Shown here: piece by piece, positions 1-8,775 of the stretch
How the letters are laid out: every line of letters starts with the position of its first letter
How positions within the stretch are numbered: position 1 is the stretch's first letter
Assembly: GCF_000019185.1 (NCBI RefSeq)
Contig: NC_010334.1
Location: 4,588,001 to 4,652,000 of the forward strand
DNA from: Shewanella halifaxensis HAW-EB4
Lineage (GTDB): Bacteria > Pseudomonadota > Gammaproteobacteria > Enterobacterales > Shewanellaceae
Direction of reading: 5' to 3'
DNA length: 64,000 nt
The notes under the pieces: model-generated
The model's input: only the letters and a program-made list of their open reading frames with translations
Told to the model about the DNA's origin: nothing
Database searches by the model: none
Program-made: the position numbers and the translations under genes

Positions 1-1
1 G

Positions 2-769
2 GCGATTGCCACGGTGATCTCTTGGGTGGTGGCGCTGTCACTGTCGACCCATCTACTGATTTTTAAACGTCACTTAGTCGACTTTGTTGAGCCCAATCTT
101 GAGCGCCTCAAGTGCAACTGGAAGCAGCTGGCACATATTGCCCAGCCTGCGGCGATGATGAACCTACTTAACCCTCTCGCCAACGCGATAATTATGGCGA
201 TGCTGGCGCGTATCGATCATAGCGCTGTGGCGGCCTTCGGTGCTGGAACGCGGCTAGAGTCGGTGATGCTGATTGTAGTAATGGCACTATCATCGAGTCT
301 AGTGCCGTTTGTGGCGCAAAACCTTGGCGCGGGGCAAACATTAAGGGCACGTAGCGCGCTGATGTTGTCACTTAAATTCGTATTACTGTTTCAAACCTTG
401 TTGTATCTGCCGCTGCTGTTTTTGGCCAAGCCGTTAGCAGAGCTATTTAGTAACGACCCGCAGGTGGTTGAGTGGCTCACCTTTTATATCTTGGTGATGC
501 CAGCAGCCTATGGTCCATTAGGGATTGTGATTTTAGTCGCGACCACGCTTAACGCCTACCATAGACCCATGAGCTCGCTGATATTGAATATATGCCGATT
601 GTTTTTGATCATGTTGCCGCTGGCGGCATTGGGCTCCTACTTAGGAGGTGTAAAAGGCCTCCTCTTGGCACTACCTATCACTAATGCCATTATGGGCATC
701 GTCTGTTATATTCTGGCAACACGGATCTCCGAGCCAGATAAGACGCCGATTGTGGTGAGCCAGTCTTAA
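2..769 (+). CDS. MATE family multidrug efflux protein, 3' part (5' end outside window)
   Basis: C-terminal about 255 residues of a MATE (multidrug and toxic compound extrusion) transporter, an inner-membrane cation/drug antiporter. The frame is open to the left edge, so the start is missing; the GTG at 14 is just an in-frame codon. Visible features are six or so hydrophobic helices and the second-half signature with 'AFGAGTRLES' and 'SSSLVPFVAQNLGAGQ', typical of the MATE repeat. Full proteins are about 450 residues, so a little over half is here. A Qnr gene follows 55 bp downstream on the same strand. Family assignment is firm; the substrate is unknown. Confidence 0.9.
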   Translation, partial: AIATVISWVVALSLSTHLLIFKRHLVDFVEPNLERLKCNWKQLAHIAQPAAMMNLLNPLANAIIMAMLARIDHSAVAAFGAGTRLESVMLIVVMALSSSLVPFVAQNLGAGQTLRARSALMLSLKFVLLFQTLLYLPLLFLAKPLAELFSNDPQVVEWLTFYILVMPAAYGPLGIVILVATTLNAYHRPMSSLILNICRLFLIMLPLAALGSYLGGVKGLLLALPITNAIMGIVCYILATRISEPDKTPIVVSQS

Positions 770-824
770 ATCAGGTTTATTTTCAGCTACAATTGCTCAA
801 TCAAAAACGCTAGGGAGCAGCACT

Positions 825-1481
825 ATGCACGCCGTCGATCAAATCTTTAATGATGAAGACTTCTCAGACCAAGACTTGCAAGATGCCCACTTCGAGCGCT
901 GCAGCTTCTACCACTGCCGCTTTAACCATGCTGATCTCACCGATGCGCAGTTTATTCAGTGTAAGTTTGTTGTGCCCGGTGACGACAGCGGCTGCGACTT
1001 TAGCTATGCCACCTTAACTAGCGCCAGCTTTAAGCACTGTAATCTCAGTATGGCTTTGTTTAAGGGCGCGCGCTGTTATGGCCTTGAGCTGCGCGAATCT
1101 AACCTACAAGGCAGCGACTTTAGCCGTGCCAGCTTTGCTAACTACATCACGGCAAAGAGCTATTTCTGCTCGGCGTATATTACTGCCTGCAACTTAGCTT
1201 ATGCAGATTTGAATGGAGCGTTACTGGAGGAGTGCGAGCTATTCGATAACCGTTGGCGCGGCGCTAACCTAACTGGTGCATCGCTGAAAGGCAGCGATCT
1301 AAGCGGCGGTGAGTTTTCCCCTGAGCAATGGGGCAGCTTCGAGCTTAAGGGCGCTAATCTGACTCGGGTTGAGCTCGAGGGCTTAGATCCGCGCATCGTA
1401 GCGCTCGATGGCGTAATGATAAACCAGTGGCAGCAGGAGCAACTGCTCGCGCCACTTGGGCTGATTGTGACGGCTGATTAA
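825..1481 (+). CDS. qnr: Qnr-family pentapeptide repeat protein, QnrA-like
   Basis: Pentapeptide-repeat protein of 218 residues, the same length as QnrA. Almost the whole chain is A(D/N)LXX-type repeats, which fold into a right-handed beta-helix that mimics DNA. Qnr proteins bind DNA gyrase and topoisomerase IV and protect them from quinolones. Landmarks I recall from QnrA/QnrB are present: 'YFCSAYI'-like 'SYFCSAYITACNLAYA', 'LEECELFDNRW', 'GSDLSGGEFS', and the C-terminal 'QQEQLLAPLG'. The start ATG has a GGGAG ribosome site ('agggagcagcact'). I see no LexA box in the 55 bp upstream, unlike qnrB. It sits in an ordinary chromosomal context with no mobile element, consistent with an intrinsic Shewanella gene. 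Confidence 0.93.
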   Translation: MHAVDQIFNDEDFSDQDLQDAHFERCSFYHCRFNHADLTDAQFIQCKFVVPGDDSGCDFSYATLTSASFKHCNLSMALFKGARCYGLELRESNLQGSDFSRASFANYITAKSYFCSAYITACNLAYADLNGALLEECELFDNRWRGANLTGASLKGSDLSGGEFSPEQWGSFELKGANLTRVELEGLDPRIVALDGVMINQWQQEQLLAPLGLIVTAD

Positions 1482-1650
1482 GCAAGCGACTTTCTATTTA
1501 AAATTTGTCCAACATCAAGCTATCGGCTATCAATTGTCCAAAAGCCACTCCTCGGGGCAGCGACACTAGAGTAACCCGCAACCACGACTATACTTAAAAA
1601 AACAACAAACTTAGGCTCGCGAATGCGATGCCTTGCCAAAGGAGGTCCCT

Positions 1651-2049
1651 ATGACCGCCCTAAAAGTCGTACTGCTGACCGCGATAGTATTTTTGGTGTT
1701 CTTTTTAGGCCTAACCCCTAATGTCAGCTTTAAACATCAAGTGCTGCCCATATTCCAAGAATCTTGTATCGAATGTCATTCCGCTAGCGGAGAGGGGGTT
1801 GAGCGTACAGGACTCGCCCTAAATAGTTATGCCAATCTGATGCGAGGTACCAAGAATGGTCCTGTGATTGTGGCAGGTAGCCCTGCATCGAGTACCCTGT
1901 ATCTGGCTATTGACCATCAGCTCGACTCCTCTATCCAGATGCCACCCCATCATGACGATCATTTAAGCCAAGGTACTAGCAAGCCATTAACCAGCGAACA
2001 GATTAAAGTGATTAAAGAGTGGATTGAGGAAGGCGCTGTGGACAATTAA
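1651..2049 (+). CDS. Small membrane-anchored c-type cytochrome domain protein
   Basis: Protein of 132 residues with one N-terminal hydrophobic helix (about residues 4-22) and a single haem c site, CIECH, followed near the C-terminus by 'QMPPH', a plausible Met axial ligand. This matches the planctomycete-type cytochrome C domain family (PSCyt1-like). It probably sits in the periplasm anchored to the inner membrane; its redox partner is unknown. The ATG at 1651 is chosen because AAAGGAGGT lies just upstream; an in-frame TTG at 1633 lies upstream of that site and is unlikely. Monocistronic by layout, with no terminator of its own on this strand. Confidence 0.85.
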   Translation: MTALKVVLLTAIVFLVFFLGLTPNVSFKHQVLPIFQESCIECHSASGEGVERTGLALNSYANLMRGTKNGPVIVAGSPASSTLYLAIDHQLDSSIQMPPHHDDHLSQGTSKPLTSEQIKVIKEWIEEGAVDN

Positions 2050-2095
2050 TAAATGCTCCACCTACTGAAGCAGGCACTTTAGGACTGAAAACAAA

Positions 2096-2123
2096 AACCG
2101 CGAGCCTAACTAGGCTCGCGGTT
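2096..2123 (-). terminator. Rho-independent terminator for the LysR gene
   Basis: Perfect 12-bp inverted repeat (2096-2107 with 2112-2123) and a 4-nt loop. On the minus strand it is followed by TTTTGTTTT, so it terminates the LysR gene ending at 2158. It may also stop transcription of the cytochrome gene, but there is no T-run on the plus side. Confidence 0.85.
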
Positions 2124-2157
2124 GAATTCTGTCTCGACGGCAGACTATCTTGGCTAG

Positions 2158-3108
2158 CTATATCATTGACTTGATAGCACCACGGATCTTGACCTCCTTA
2201 TCACAACGACCGCTGCCGCTCTGCATACACTCCTCCATAGCATTCATCATGTAGTCGATAAAACGCTGGCTCGCTAAACTAATAAAACGTCTCGATGGAT
2301 AAACTAAGAAACACTTGCCCTCGTAGGGCTCGACATCTTCAAACAACATCTCTAGTTCACCGCTTTCAATATGCTCTTTAGCAAAAGGAAGCGGCATCAT
2401 GGAGATCCCCCGCCCCATCAAGGTCGCTTCTAAACAGGTGGCGAGGCTGTTAACACACAGGTTGCCCTTAACCGACAGGGTTCTGTCTTTACCAAAGGGC
2501 ACATCGTTAAAAATCCGCCCATTAGGGTAACGGAACAAAATGGAGTTGTGCTGGGGTAACTCATCAGGACTCGTTGGACGCCCCGCTTTTGCTAGGTACT
2601 CTGGACTGGCAAAGAAGTGCACGGTTTCGCTAATGATATGCCGCGCCACCATCTCATTTTCATTGAAGGCATCTTCGAGCATAAAGGCCAAGTCTATGTT
2701 ATTACGGATCATATCTTGCGGCTCTGTGCTGACAATAATCTCTACCGTCAACTCAGGATGCAAATCCATAAACTCAAAAATAGCATGAGTAATATGGGTC
2801 AGCTCTGGCACCGGAAAGATCAAAATGCGCAGATGGCCTGTAACTTCAGACTCCTCACCACTGAGCTCAGACAGAGTCTGCTCCAGTGTCGCTAACATAG
2901 AGGTGGTTTTATCATAGAAATGGCTACCCGAAGCCGTCAAAGTCATCGCCCGACTCTGACGATGAAACAACTTCACGCCAAGTTCATCCTCGAGAGCCTG
3001 CAGACGTCGACTCAAGGTGGATTTTGGCAAATTGAGTATATCTGCCGCCTCGACTAAACTGCCAGTTTCGACAATTCGATGGAACAGGGCAATATCTTCG
3101 GTTTTCAT
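2158..3108 (-). CDS. LysR family transcriptional regulator
   Basis: LysR-type regulator of 316 residues. The N-terminal winged helix-turn-helix is clear (residues 1-60: 'GSLVEAADILNLPKSTLSRR', 'LEDELGVKLFHR'), followed by a type 2 periplasmic-binding-like effector domain (about 90-290). It is divergently transcribed from an RND efflux adaptor and pump, with about 190 bp between the starts, the usual arrangement of a LysR regulator that controls its neighbour. The RND operon is therefore the likely target; the inducer is unknown. Confidence 0.9.
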   Translation of the reverse strand: MKTEDIALFHRIVETGSLVEAADILNLPKSTLSRRLQALEDELGVKLFHRQSRAMTLTASGSHFYDKTTSMLATLEQTLSELSGEESEVTGHLRILIFPVPELTHITHAIFEFMDLHPELTVEIIVSTEPQDMIRNNIDLAFMLEDAFNENEMVARHIISETVHFFASPEYLAKAGRPTSPDELPQHNSILFRYPNGRIFNDVPFGKDRTLSVKGNLCVNSLATCLEATLMGRGISMMPLPFAKEHIESGELEMLFEDVEPYEGKCFLVYPSRRFISLASQRFIDYMMNAMEECMQSGSGRCDKEVKIRGAIKSMI

Positions 3109-3302
3109 CTAAAAATCCTCTCATTTCCAACCCGCTGACTACTCGCTATTATCACTTTGTTCACACTTGTGACACCAAAGCAAGTAAAAGTAGTTTCACT
3201 TTTCGGAACTGATAGTTCCATATAATTCCATTTTACTCAACACTGAGGCCTGCTATCTTTGCTCTCTCTAAATATTTGCCCCTGTTATATGGAATTTGCG
3301 CT
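3109..3302. promoter_or_regulatory. Divergent promoter region, LysR gene / RND operon
   Basis: AT-rich region between the two divergent starts. It contains a short inverted repeat, GGAAC-5nt-GTTCC, at 3205-3219, which could be a regulator half-site pair, though it does not match the classical T-N11-A LysR box exactly. Promoter elements are not assigned. Confidence 0.35.
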
Positions 3303-4385
3303 ATGAAAAGCCTGACAACTTCAGTTTCACTACTCCTTTTAGCCGTACTCGTTTCAGGTTGTAATGCAGAGTCTAGCGAAGTTGCCCCTGCTAGCATACG
3401 ACCAGTTAAACTGCTGGAGATCACCGATATCAATGCCGGTTCACTGCGCACCTTCCCCGCTAAAGTCGCCGCCACTAAACAAGCGGAGCTTGCCTTTAGG
3501 CTGTCGGGACACCTAGTGGAATTTAACTTAGTTGAGGGGCAGCAGGTTAAAAAGGCAATGGTGTTGGCGCGCTTAGATAGACGCGATGCTCAAAATACCC
3601 TACTTAACCGTGAAGCCGATTATGAGTTAGCCAAAGCCGACTTTAAGCGCAAAGGTGAACTGCTGCGCCGCGAGCTAATCTCACAGGCGGAATACGACTT
3701 GGCCTCTGCGCAGTTAAAGTCGTCGAAAGCCAATCTTGCTAGCGCGCAAGATCAGCTTAGCTATACCGAGTTGACCGCCCCTTATGACGGTACTGTGGCT
3801 AAGATTTCCATCGATAACTACCAGATGGTGCAGGCAAACCAACCAGTTCTGGTGCTGCAAAAAGACAGCGATATAGATATCGTCATCCAAGTGCCCGAGT
3901 CTCTAGCGAGCAAAGTCACTCAATTTAATCCAAACGCAGTCACTCAACCTGTGGTGCGATTTGCTAACGATCCAAGCGTTGCTTATCCGGTACTGCTAAA
4001 AGAGCATGCCACCCAAGTGACACCAGGCACTCAAAGCTATGAGGTGGTGTTTACTCTAGCCCGTCCAAGCAATATGACGGTACTGCCGGGAATGAGCGCC
4101 GAACTCACCATGGATATTGCACAGCAAAAGTCCCAAGCGCTAACGGCAATTCTCCCTCCAAGCGCCATCAGCAAACGCGACCAAGATGGCCTGAGCGTGG
4201 TTTGGGCCTTTGACAGCAAACTTGGCAAAGTTAAGCAGCAGATAGTGACACTAGGTAAGGTCACTACCGATGGCATTGAGATTGTCGATGGCATCGAGGT
4301 GGGTGACAAAGTGGTGGTTGCGGGTGTGCAGTACCTGTCTGAAGGGCTTGAAGTTAAACCACTACGTTGGCAGCGAGGCGTGTAA
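3303..4385 (+). CDS. RND efflux periplasmic adaptor (membrane fusion lipoprotein)
   Basis: HlyD/AcrA-type adaptor of 360 residues that bridges an RND pump and an outer-membrane channel. The ATG at 3303 gives a lipoprotein signal with lipobox 'LVSGC' (Cys about residue 20); an in-frame TTG at 3276 would bury it. Order of parts: beta-barrel and lipoyl halves ('AFRLSGHLVEFNLVEGQQV', 'TELTAPYDGTVAKI'), a hairpin rich in Ala, Lys and Leu (about 85-150), then the C-terminal membrane-proximal domain ('LGKVTTDGIEIVDGIEVGDK'). The pump gene follows 115 bp downstream. No outer-membrane factor gene is present, so a TolC-like protein from elsewhere is probably used. Confidence 0.92.
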   Translation: MKSLTTSVSLLLLAVLVSGCNAESSEVAPASIRPVKLLEITDINAGSLRTFPAKVAATKQAELAFRLSGHLVEFNLVEGQQVKKAMVLARLDRRDAQNTLLNREADYELAKADFKRKGELLRRELISQAEYDLASAQLKSSKANLASAQDQLSYTELTAPYDGTVAKISIDNYQMVQANQPVLVLQKDSDIDIVIQVPESLASKVTQFNPNAVTQPVVRFANDPSVAYPVLLKEHATQVTPGTQSYEVVFTLARPSNMTVLPGMSAELTMDIAQQKSQALTAILPPSAISKRDQDGLSVVWAFDSKLGKVKQQIVTLGKVTTDGIEIVDGIEVGDKVVVAGVQYLSEGLEVKPLRWQRGV

Positions 4386-4500
4386 TCGATATCCGTTAGT
4401 CTGCTCCGTTAACTTACTCAATCAAAGTGCCCTGTTCTCGCCGCTTTTTTATTGGTCAAAACTCGGATGTTTTAACCATGTCTTACAAGAGATGTAATTG

Positions 4501-7500
4501 ATGAATTTTGCTGAATATTCCATAACCCACAAAGTCATTAGCTGGATGTTTGCCCTACTACTGCTCATTGGCGGCACAGTCTCATTCTTTAGCTTAGGCC
4601 AGCTGGAGTTCCCCGAATTTACCATTAAGCAGGCCCTAGTGGTCACCACCTACCCTGGCGCTTCACCTGAACAGGTGGAAGAGGAAGTGACTTTGCCACT
4701 TGAGGATGCATTGCAGCAACTCGATGGTATCAAGCATATCACCTCGGTCAACAGCGCGGGTCTGTCGCAGATAGAGATCGAGATCAAAGAGAATTATGAT
4801 GCCAGCGAACTGCCTCAAGTGTGGGATGAAGTGCGCCGCAAGGTTAACGACAAGGCGGTAGAGCTACCGCCAGGCGTGCATACTCCATCGGTTATTGATG
4901 ACTTTGGTGATGTTTATGGCATCTTGCTCAATGTCAGCGGTGATGGCTACAGCGACCGTGAGCTGCAAAATTACGCCGACTTTTTACGCCGTGAACTCGT
5001 GCTGGTTGATGGCATCAAGAAGGTCACCATAGCGGGGGGCGTCAATGAGCAGGTGGTGGTTGAGATCTCCCAGCAAAAACTCAACGCCTTAGGCTTAGAT
5101 CAAAACTATATCTATGGCCTTATCAACAGCCAAAACGTGGTGTCTAATGCGGGCAGCATGTTGGTTGGCGATAACCGCATCCGTATTCATCCAACGGGTG
5201 AGTTTGATAACGTGCGGCAGATGGAGCGTCTACTGATCAGCCCACCGGGCAGCCCTAAGCTTATCTATTTAGGCGATATTGCTAAGATCTATAAAGGCAG
5301 CGAAGAAACCCCGTCGAACATCTATCACACGGATGGCAAGCAAGCGCTGTCTATCGGCATCGCCTTCTCTAGCGGTGTAAATGTGGTTAAGGTTGGCGAG
5401 GCCGTCAACCAGCGTATGAGTGAGCTTTATAGTGAGCTACCTATCGGCATGACACTGAATACCGTTTACGATCAAAGCAAGATGGTAGACCAGACGGTCA
5501 ATGGCTTTCTGGTTAACTTGGCCGAGTCAGTTGCGATCGTTATTGGAGTACTACTTATCTTTATGGGCGTTCGTTCTGGCCTATTAATGGGGTTAGTGCT
5601 GCTACTGACGATCCTCGGTACCTTTATCGTGATGAATGTGCTTAATATTGAGCTACAGATCATCTCGCTCGGCGCATTGATCATCGCTCTGGGTATGCTG
5701 GTCGATAACGCGATCGTGGTGACCGAGGGGATCTTGATCGGCATTAAGCGAGGCCAGACTCGCTTAGAAACTGCCAAGCAGGTGGTCTCGCAAACACAGT
5801 GGCCGCTGCTTGGCGCCACCATTATCGCCATCATCGCCTTTGCGCCTATTGGTTTGTCTGATAACGCCACAGGTGAGTTTTGTGCTTCTTTATTCCAAGT
5901 ATTACTTATCTCACTATTTATCAGCTGGATCACTGCGATGACGCTAACACCGTTCTTCTGCAACCTGATGTTTAAAGATGGAGTAATCTCGGAAGATGAG
6001 AATGACGACCCGTATAAAGGTTGGTTATTTGCTATTTATCGCCAGAGTTTAAACCTTGCCATGCGCTTTAGAAGCCTAACCCTGATTTTGGTTATTGCAG
6101 CACTTGTATCGTCAGTGATCGGTTTTGGCCACGTAAAGAACGTATTCTTCCCTGCATCAAACACGCCGATATTCTTTGTTGATGTGTGGATGCCTGAAGG
6201 CTCAGATATCAAGGCGACCGAGAGGCTACTAAGCCGAATTGAAGCCGATCTTCTACAGCAACAAAAGGAACAAGATACAGGCCTTGTTAATTTGACGACG
6301 GTTATTGGCCAAGGCGCCCAGCGGTTCGTACTCTCTTATGTGCCAGAGAAAGGCTACAAAGCTTATGGCCAGATCTTGCTAGAGATGACAGATCTTACCA
6401 CTCTCAACCAATATATGCGGGTGCTTGAGCGAGAGCTAAGCCTTAAATTTCCTGAAGCCGAGTATCGCTTCAAATATATGGAAAATGGCCCAAGCCCTGC
6501 GGCAAAAATTGAGGCCCGTTTCTATGGCGAAGATCCTCAGGTATTGCGTCAACTGGCGGTGCAAGCTGAAGATATATTAAAGGCGGAACCAACGGCCGTT
6601 GGCGTAAGACACAACTGGCGCAATCAAGTGACCTTAGTGCGACCACAACTGGCACAGGCTCAAGCCCGTGAGACTGGGATCAGTAAACAAGATCTCGATA
6701 ACGCCCTACTGACTAACTTTAGCGGTAAACAGATCGGCACCTATCGCGAGAATAGTCACCTGTTACCGATCATTGCCCGTGCACCTGACGAGGAGCGGCT
6801 CGATGCCCAGAGCATCTGGAAACTGCAGGTATGGAGCAGTGACAACCATACCTTTGTACCTGTCACTCAGGTGGTGTCTGACTTTAGCACTGAATGGGAA
6901 GATCCTTTGATCATGCGCCGAGATCGCAAGCGAGTGATCTCAGTACTTGCCGATCCGCTCAACGGCACGAGGGAAACCGCCGACTCGGTATTTAGAAAAG
7001 TGAAAGCCGATATCGAAGCGATCCCACTCCCTGCAGGTTACGAGCTTGAATGGGGCGGTGAGTATGAAACCTCAATGGAGGCGCAGGAGTCGGTATTTAG
7101 CTCTATTCCGCTAGGCTACTTGGCGATGTTCATAATCACTGTGCTGCTGTTTAACTCAGTCAGGCAGCCTTTGGTGATTTGGTTTACCGTGCCGTTAGCG
7201 CTGATTGGTGTGGTATCAGGCTTACTGATATTCGATGCGCCCTTTAGCTTTATGGCGCTATTAGGACTACTGAGCTTAACCGGTATGATCATCAAGAACG
7301 GCATCGTGTTAGTGGATCAGATAAACCTTGAACTGTCATCTGGTAAAGAGGCCTATCAGGCCGTTGTCGACTCAGCCGTAAGCCGTGTCAGACCAGTGTT
7401 AATGGCGGCTATTACGACGATGCTAGGCATGCTGCCATTGATCTCAGATGCGTTTTTTGGATCGATGGCAATCACGATTATTTTCGGTTTAGGTTTTGCC

Positions 7501-7578
7501 TCTGTATTGACCTTGATCGTTTTGCCGGTGACCTACACCTTAGCGTTCAGAATTGCTTACCCTGGTAACAAGCACTGA
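4501..7578 (+). CDS. RND family efflux pump, inner-membrane transporter
   Basis: Resistance-nodulation-division transporter of 1025 residues, the normal family length, driven by proton exchange. It has an N-terminal helix after 'FAEYSITHKVISWMFAL', two large periplasmic loops and two groups of helices. TM4 holds 'LGMLVDNAIVVTEGI' (one Asp then Asn, where AcrB has a pair of Asp), and TM10 holds 'GMIIKNGIVLVDQ' with the conserved Lys. This resembles the HAE family often annotated as a multidrug/acriflavin pump. The start is the ATG at 4501, preceded by AAGAGATG. It forms an operon with the adaptor upstream; the substrate cannot be told from sequence. Confidence 0.93.
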   Translation: MNFAEYSITHKVISWMFALLLLIGGTVSFFSLGQLEFPEFTIKQALVVTTYPGASPEQVEEEVTLPLEDALQQLDGIKHITSVNSAGLSQIEIEIKENYDASELPQVWDEVRRKVNDKAVELPPGVHTPSVIDDFGDVYGILLNVSGDGYSDRELQNYADFLRRELVLVDGIKKVTIAGGVNEQVVVEISQQKLNALGLDQNYIYGLINSQNVVSNAGSMLVGDNRIRIHPTGEFDNVRQMERLLISPPGSPKLIYLGDIAKIYKGSEETPSNIYHTDGKQALSIGIAFSSGVNVVKVGEAVNQRMSELYSELPIGMTLNTVYDQSKMVDQTVNGFLVNLAESVAIVIGVLLIFMGVRSGLLMGLVLLLTILGTFIVMNVLNIELQIISLGALIIALGMLVDNAIVVTEGILIGIKRGQTRLETAKQVVSQTQWPLLGATIIAIIAFAPIGLSDNATGEFCASLFQVLLISLFISWITAMTLTPFFCNLMFKDGVISEDENDDPYKGWLFAIYRQSLNLAMRFRSLTLILVIAALVSSVIGFGHVKNVFFPASNTPIFFVDVWMPEGSDIKATERLLSRIEADLLQQQKEQDTGLVNLTTVIGQGAQRFVLSYVPEKGYKAYGQILLEMTDLTTLNQYMRVLERELSLKFPEAEYRFKYMENGPSPAAKIEARFYGEDPQVLRQLAVQAEDILKAEPTAVGVRHNWRNQVTLVRPQLAQAQARETGISKQDLDNALLTNFSGKQIGTYRENSHLLPIIARAPDEERLDAQSIWKLQVWSSDNHTFVPVTQVVSDFSTEWEDPLIMRRDRKRVISVLADPLNGTRETADSVFRKVKADIEAIPLPAGYELEWGGEYETSMEAQESVFSSIPLGYLAMFIITVLLFNSVRQPLVIWFTVPLALIGVVSGLLIFDAPFSFMALLGLLSLTGMIIKNGIVLVDQINLELSSGKEAYQAVVDSAVSRVRPVLMAAITTMLGMLPLISDAFFGSMAITIIFGLGFASVLTLIVLPVTYTLAFRIAYPGNKH

Positions 7579-7648
7579 TATAAGGAGGTCGATGCTTAAG
7601 GCACTTAAATCATATCAGTAATATCAACCCTAAAAATGCTTCCCGGCC

Positions 7649-7685
7649 CCCTAACTTAATGTAAAAGGTTAAGTTAGGGTTTTCT
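7649..7685 (+). terminator. Rho-independent terminator of the RND operon
   Basis: 11-bp inverted repeat CCCTAACTTAA / TTAAGTTAGGG (7649-7659 and 7669-7679) followed by TTTTCTT. It lies about 70 bp after the pump stop codon. Confidence 0.85.
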
Positions 7686-7830
7686 TCCCCCTTAAACACA
7701 AGCTCGGCTCGACGGCTCTAACTCAATATTAAACTAATGCTCCTTTCTCCACCCTCTAAACAAAAATTTATGGGTATTCCCTAAAGAGGACTGTTACTGT
7801 AGTTCAATGAGTTACCCACTGGGCCATAAA

Positions 7831-8202
7831 ATGAATCACTTCTGTCGCAACAAGATTGCCAGCTGCATGCTCGCACTCAGTTCACTGCTAGCAACCCAAG
7901 CCTTGGCAAATGAAGCGACTCAATCTGAAGAATATGCCATTGGTGTGATGGTCAAATCTCTCGGTAGTGCGATAAAACAGCCATCGGACGAGTCTCTCAT
8001 CACCATAACGCAGTATGGTACTGACAGCCGCTATTACGTGATGGTTAGAGGCTGGTTAGTGCAGGAGTTACAGGGAGTGAAGAGCCAGCTAGCAGCCTAT
8101 CGCTCAGATGACTTGGATAACAGCCATGATGCGCACAAAGCCAAACTGCAGCAGAGGGTCGACTTCCTTAAACAAGCAATCCGCCGTATCGATCTCGAAT
8201 GA
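7831..8202 (+). CDS. Exported protein of unknown function
   Basis: I do not recognise this protein. From the ATG at 7831 it has 123 residues with a classical Sec signal peptide (basic start 'MNHFCRNK', hydrophobic core, 'TQALA' cleavage site near residue 26). The mature part is short, charged and probably helical, with Arg/Lys/Gln-rich 'KLQQRVDFLKQAIRRIDLE' at the end. An in-frame ATG at 7807 adds eight residues; neither start has a good ribosome site, so the choice rests on the signal peptide. It lies after the RND terminator and 60 bp before a small membrane-protein gene. Confidence 0.65.
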   Translation: MNHFCRNKIASCMLALSSLLATQALANEATQSEEYAIGVMVKSLGSAIKQPSDESLITITQYGTDSRYYVMVRGWLVQELQGVKSQLAAYRSDDLDNSHDAHKAKLQQRVDFLKQAIRRIDLE

Positions 8203-8261
8203 TCTCGCATTCCACTCTAGTTAAACTGTTTCACTTGGATTAAAGCTATGACGAATAACAC

Positions 8262-8618
8262 ATGAAAACATCTGTAAAGGCAGCACTGCTGTCAGCCTTT
8301 GTCTGCCCTGGCAGTGGCCATTTTTATCTCAAGAAAAACACAACCGGTAAGTTGCTACTTATCACCACAGTGATGACACTGTGCTTTCTACTCTGGCATG
8401 CTTATCAGCGTGCTCAAGTGATCTCGCAGCAGATCTTAAATGGTGAAATTCCACTGCAACTCGATGCCATCTATAGTGCCGTGACACAAGCGCCAGTAGG
8501 TAACGAAGCCCTCTATATTAATATCGCGACCATGGGCTTTATTGCCGCATGGGTCATTGGCATTATCGACTCTTATCGCTTGGGTAAGCAGGCCGATGAC
8601 GCAGAACTTAAGCAGTAA
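8262..8618 (+). CDS. Small inner-membrane protein of unknown function
   Basis: Protein of 118 residues with a short hydrophobic N-terminal segment, then 'CPGSGHFYLKKNTTGKLL', reminiscent of TM2/DUF5683-type proteins ('PGxGxFYxG' followed by a helix), a second helix (about 25-45) and a third (about 88-106, 'IATMGFIAAWVIGIIDSYRLG'). The closing helix with 'IDSYRLG' is also typical of that group. No function is known. It follows the exported-protein gene by 59 bp and may share its transcript. Confidence 0.7.
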   Translation: MKTSVKAALLSAFVCPGSGHFYLKKNTTGKLLLITTVMTLCFLLWHAYQRAQVISQQILNGEIPLQLDAIYSAVTQAPVGNEALYINIATMGFIAAWVIGIIDSYRLGKQADDAELKQ

Positions 8619-8655
8619 TTTATACACAGGCTTAGACACTAAGGTTAATATTGAC

Positions 8656-8679
8656 ACTAATACTGGTACTAATACTGGC
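8656..8679. repeat. Two tandem 12-bp units
   Basis: ACTAATACTGGT followed directly by ACTAATACTGGC, just after the stop of the small membrane-protein gene. The flanks are loosely related. Probably replication slippage in non-coding sequence. Confidence 0.6.
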
Positions 8680-8716
8680 ATTGGCGTTAATCTCACTTAA
8701 GCTTCAGCCACAAAAA

Positions 8717-8738
8717 AGGGCTACTCGTCGGTAGCCCT
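8717..8738 (-). terminator. Rho-independent terminator for the DFSK-repeat gene
   Basis: 8-bp inverted repeat AGGGCTAC / GTAGCCCT with a 6-nt loop. On the minus strand it runs into TTTTTTG, 38 bp beyond the stop of the gene at 8776. On the plus strand it could also serve the 8262 gene. Confidence 0.8.
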
Positions 8739-8775
8739 CTTCTCTATCTTTTCACTTCTAATCTAAATCTAACGA

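Noticed and set aside
769..824. LexA-type box upstream of the Qnr gene
   Set aside because: I looked for CTGT-N8-ACAG and found nothing close to it.
3276..3302. Longer starts for the RND adaptor, and similar upstream extensions for PlsC, PmbA, TldD and DUF3016
   Set aside because: They lack ribosome sites and would hide a signal peptide or exceed the family length; the internal starts have good sites.
5472..5963. 163-residue ORF on the minus strand inside the RND pump gene
   Set aside because: It is fully contained in a strongly conserved transporter gene, has no ribosome site and its translation is low-quality (Thr/Ile/Ser-rich shadow).
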